Part shown: piece after piece, positions 5,733 through 6,353 of the stretch
Numbering within the stretch: position 1 is the first letter of the stretch
Layout: each line of letters begins with the position of its first letter
NCBI GenBank assembly: GCA_017424665.1
Contig: JAFOYK010000167.1
Location: 1-6,353, forward strand
Direction of reading: 5' to 3'
Origin: Oscillospiraceae bacterium
GTDB lineage: Bacteria; Bacillota; Clostridia; Oscillospirales; Ruminococcaceae
Length of the DNA stretch: 6,353 bases
The notes under the pieces: model-generated
The model's database searches: none
Told to the model about the DNA's origin: nothing
The model's input: the letters and a program-made list of their open reading frames with translations, nothing else
Program-made: the position numbers and the translations under genes

Positions 5733-6353
5733 TTATTTCTCCTCCTTTCCGGGTTTGTCGGGGGTATAGGGAGAATCCACCTGGAAATCAACGGAGAGAA
5801 CCTCGTCCATTTTGATCTTGGTGGGAACACGGTCCCATTTTGCTTCGTCGTCCTTGTGTTTGGAAGGAACGTGAGGTCTGAATTTATTAATAAAGGCTTT
5901 AAGATTATATTTCTCACGGAAGTTTTTAAGCGCCGGAGCGTTGTTATAAATTACAAGAACGATGAGGATGAGAGCATAGATAAGGTCCTGAAGAACGGCA
6001 AGGTTGCCGGTAAGGATGGTCTGAAGCTCAACGTCAAGGAAGGTGATAAGGGTTGCGGCGATGATTGCGCCGTTGATGCTTCCCATTCCGCCAAGAACTA
6101 CCATAACAAGAATTTCGATGGAATAGTTATAGCTGAACTTGGTGCTCTGAACGGTGAAGTTGGAATAGCTGTAAAGAACGCCGGCAATTCCCGCAAAGAA
6201 AGAGGAAACAGTGAAAACAAGAAGTTTATATTTCGTTACGTCAATACCGGTTGCTCTTGCGGCAATTTCGTTGTCGCGGATAGCAGTGATAGCTCTTCCG
6301 TGTTTGGAACGGATAAGGTTCTGGGTAACGGCAAGGGTTGCAAGAACCATAAG
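5733..6353 (-). CDS. livM: Branched-chain amino acid ABC transporter, permease LivM (C-terminal part, 5' end outside the window)
   Basis: This is one of the two membrane permeases of the LIV-type importer. Only the C-terminal 206 residues are present, and the frame is still open at the right edge. The Met at 6348-6350 is internal, not a start. Numbered from the edge, the cytoplasmic coupling loop that contacts the ATPase reads HGRAITAIRDNEIAARATGI (about 18-37), the LivM form of the EAA motif. It is followed by a membrane segment with SSFFAGIAGVLY (50-61), hydrophobic stretches around 80-110 with VVLGGMGSINGA, and a last helix near 121-137. About 69 hydrophilic residues follow, rich in Lys, Asp, Glu and Pro; this tail is much longer than in typical LivM. 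The stop codon abuts the livG start. livH and a binding protein are expected upstream, outside the window. Confidence 0.94.
   Translation of the reverse strand, partial: LMVLATLAVTQNLIRSKHGRAITAIRDNEIAARATGIDVTKYKLLVFTVSSFFAGIAGVLYSYSNFTVQSTKFSYNYSIEILVMVVLGGMGSINGAIIAATLITFLDVELQTILTGNLAVLQDLIYALILIVLVIYNNAPALKNFREKYNLKAFINKFRPHVPSKHKDDEAKWDRVPTKIKMDEVLSVDFQVDSPYTPDKPGKEEK

Noticed and set aside
5733..6350. Met codon at 6348-6350 taken as the start of a short 205-aa permease
   Set aside because: The frame continues to the window edge with no ribosome binding site visible. The residues correspond to the middle and end of LivM, so this is an internal Met in a truncated gene.

Overview
The window looks like bacterial chromosome from a moderately AT-rich Gram-positive organism, most plausibly a gut-type Clostridia (Firmicutes/Bacillota). 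The reasons are strong AAGGAGG-type ribosome binding sites, TTG start codons, short sigma-A-like promoters, compact intrinsic terminators, and lipoproteins with acidic Ser/Glu/Pro-rich tethers. Taxonomy below that level cannot be read from the sequence. All six genes lie on the minus strand, so transcription runs from the right edge to the left edge.

Right part (about 4204-6353): the downstream end of a branched-chain amino acid (LIV-I/HAAT family) ABC importer operon. Its order is livM (cut by the window edge, C-terminal 206 residues present), livG (256 aa) and livF (236 aa). The genes are tightly packed: the livM stop codon abuts the livG start, and five bases separate livG from livF. The operon ends at a clear intrinsic terminator (4204-4233). 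Its promoter, and presumably livH and the binding-protein gene, lie beyond the right edge. LivM has an unusually long charged cytoplasmic tail.

Middle part (about 2846-4177): a stand-alone MFS exporter-like gene (410 aa) with its own extended -10 promoter and its own very strong terminator.

Left part (1-2815): two tandem, diverged paralogous genes for secreted lipoproteins of unknown function (439 and 428 aa). Each has its own promoter, a TTG start and its own terminator. The two coding regions have diverged widely, but their last bases, 3' untranslated region and terminator arm are nearly identical (positions 1-40 match 1409-1448 with one mismatch). The same terminator stem core also sits behind the MFS gene, so three consecutive transcription units end in the same hairpin.

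The liv operon is ordinary nutrient uptake. The MFS gene and the lipoprotein genes are separate transcription units, and nothing in the sequence ties them to one pathway. I see no RNA gene, CRISPR array, transposase or phage gene. There is no gene-free stretch over 300 bases: the three intergenic gaps (1311-1431, 2752-2883, 4117-4245) are filled by terminators and promoters. The most unusual items are the uncharacterised lipoprotein pair and the recurring terminator module.
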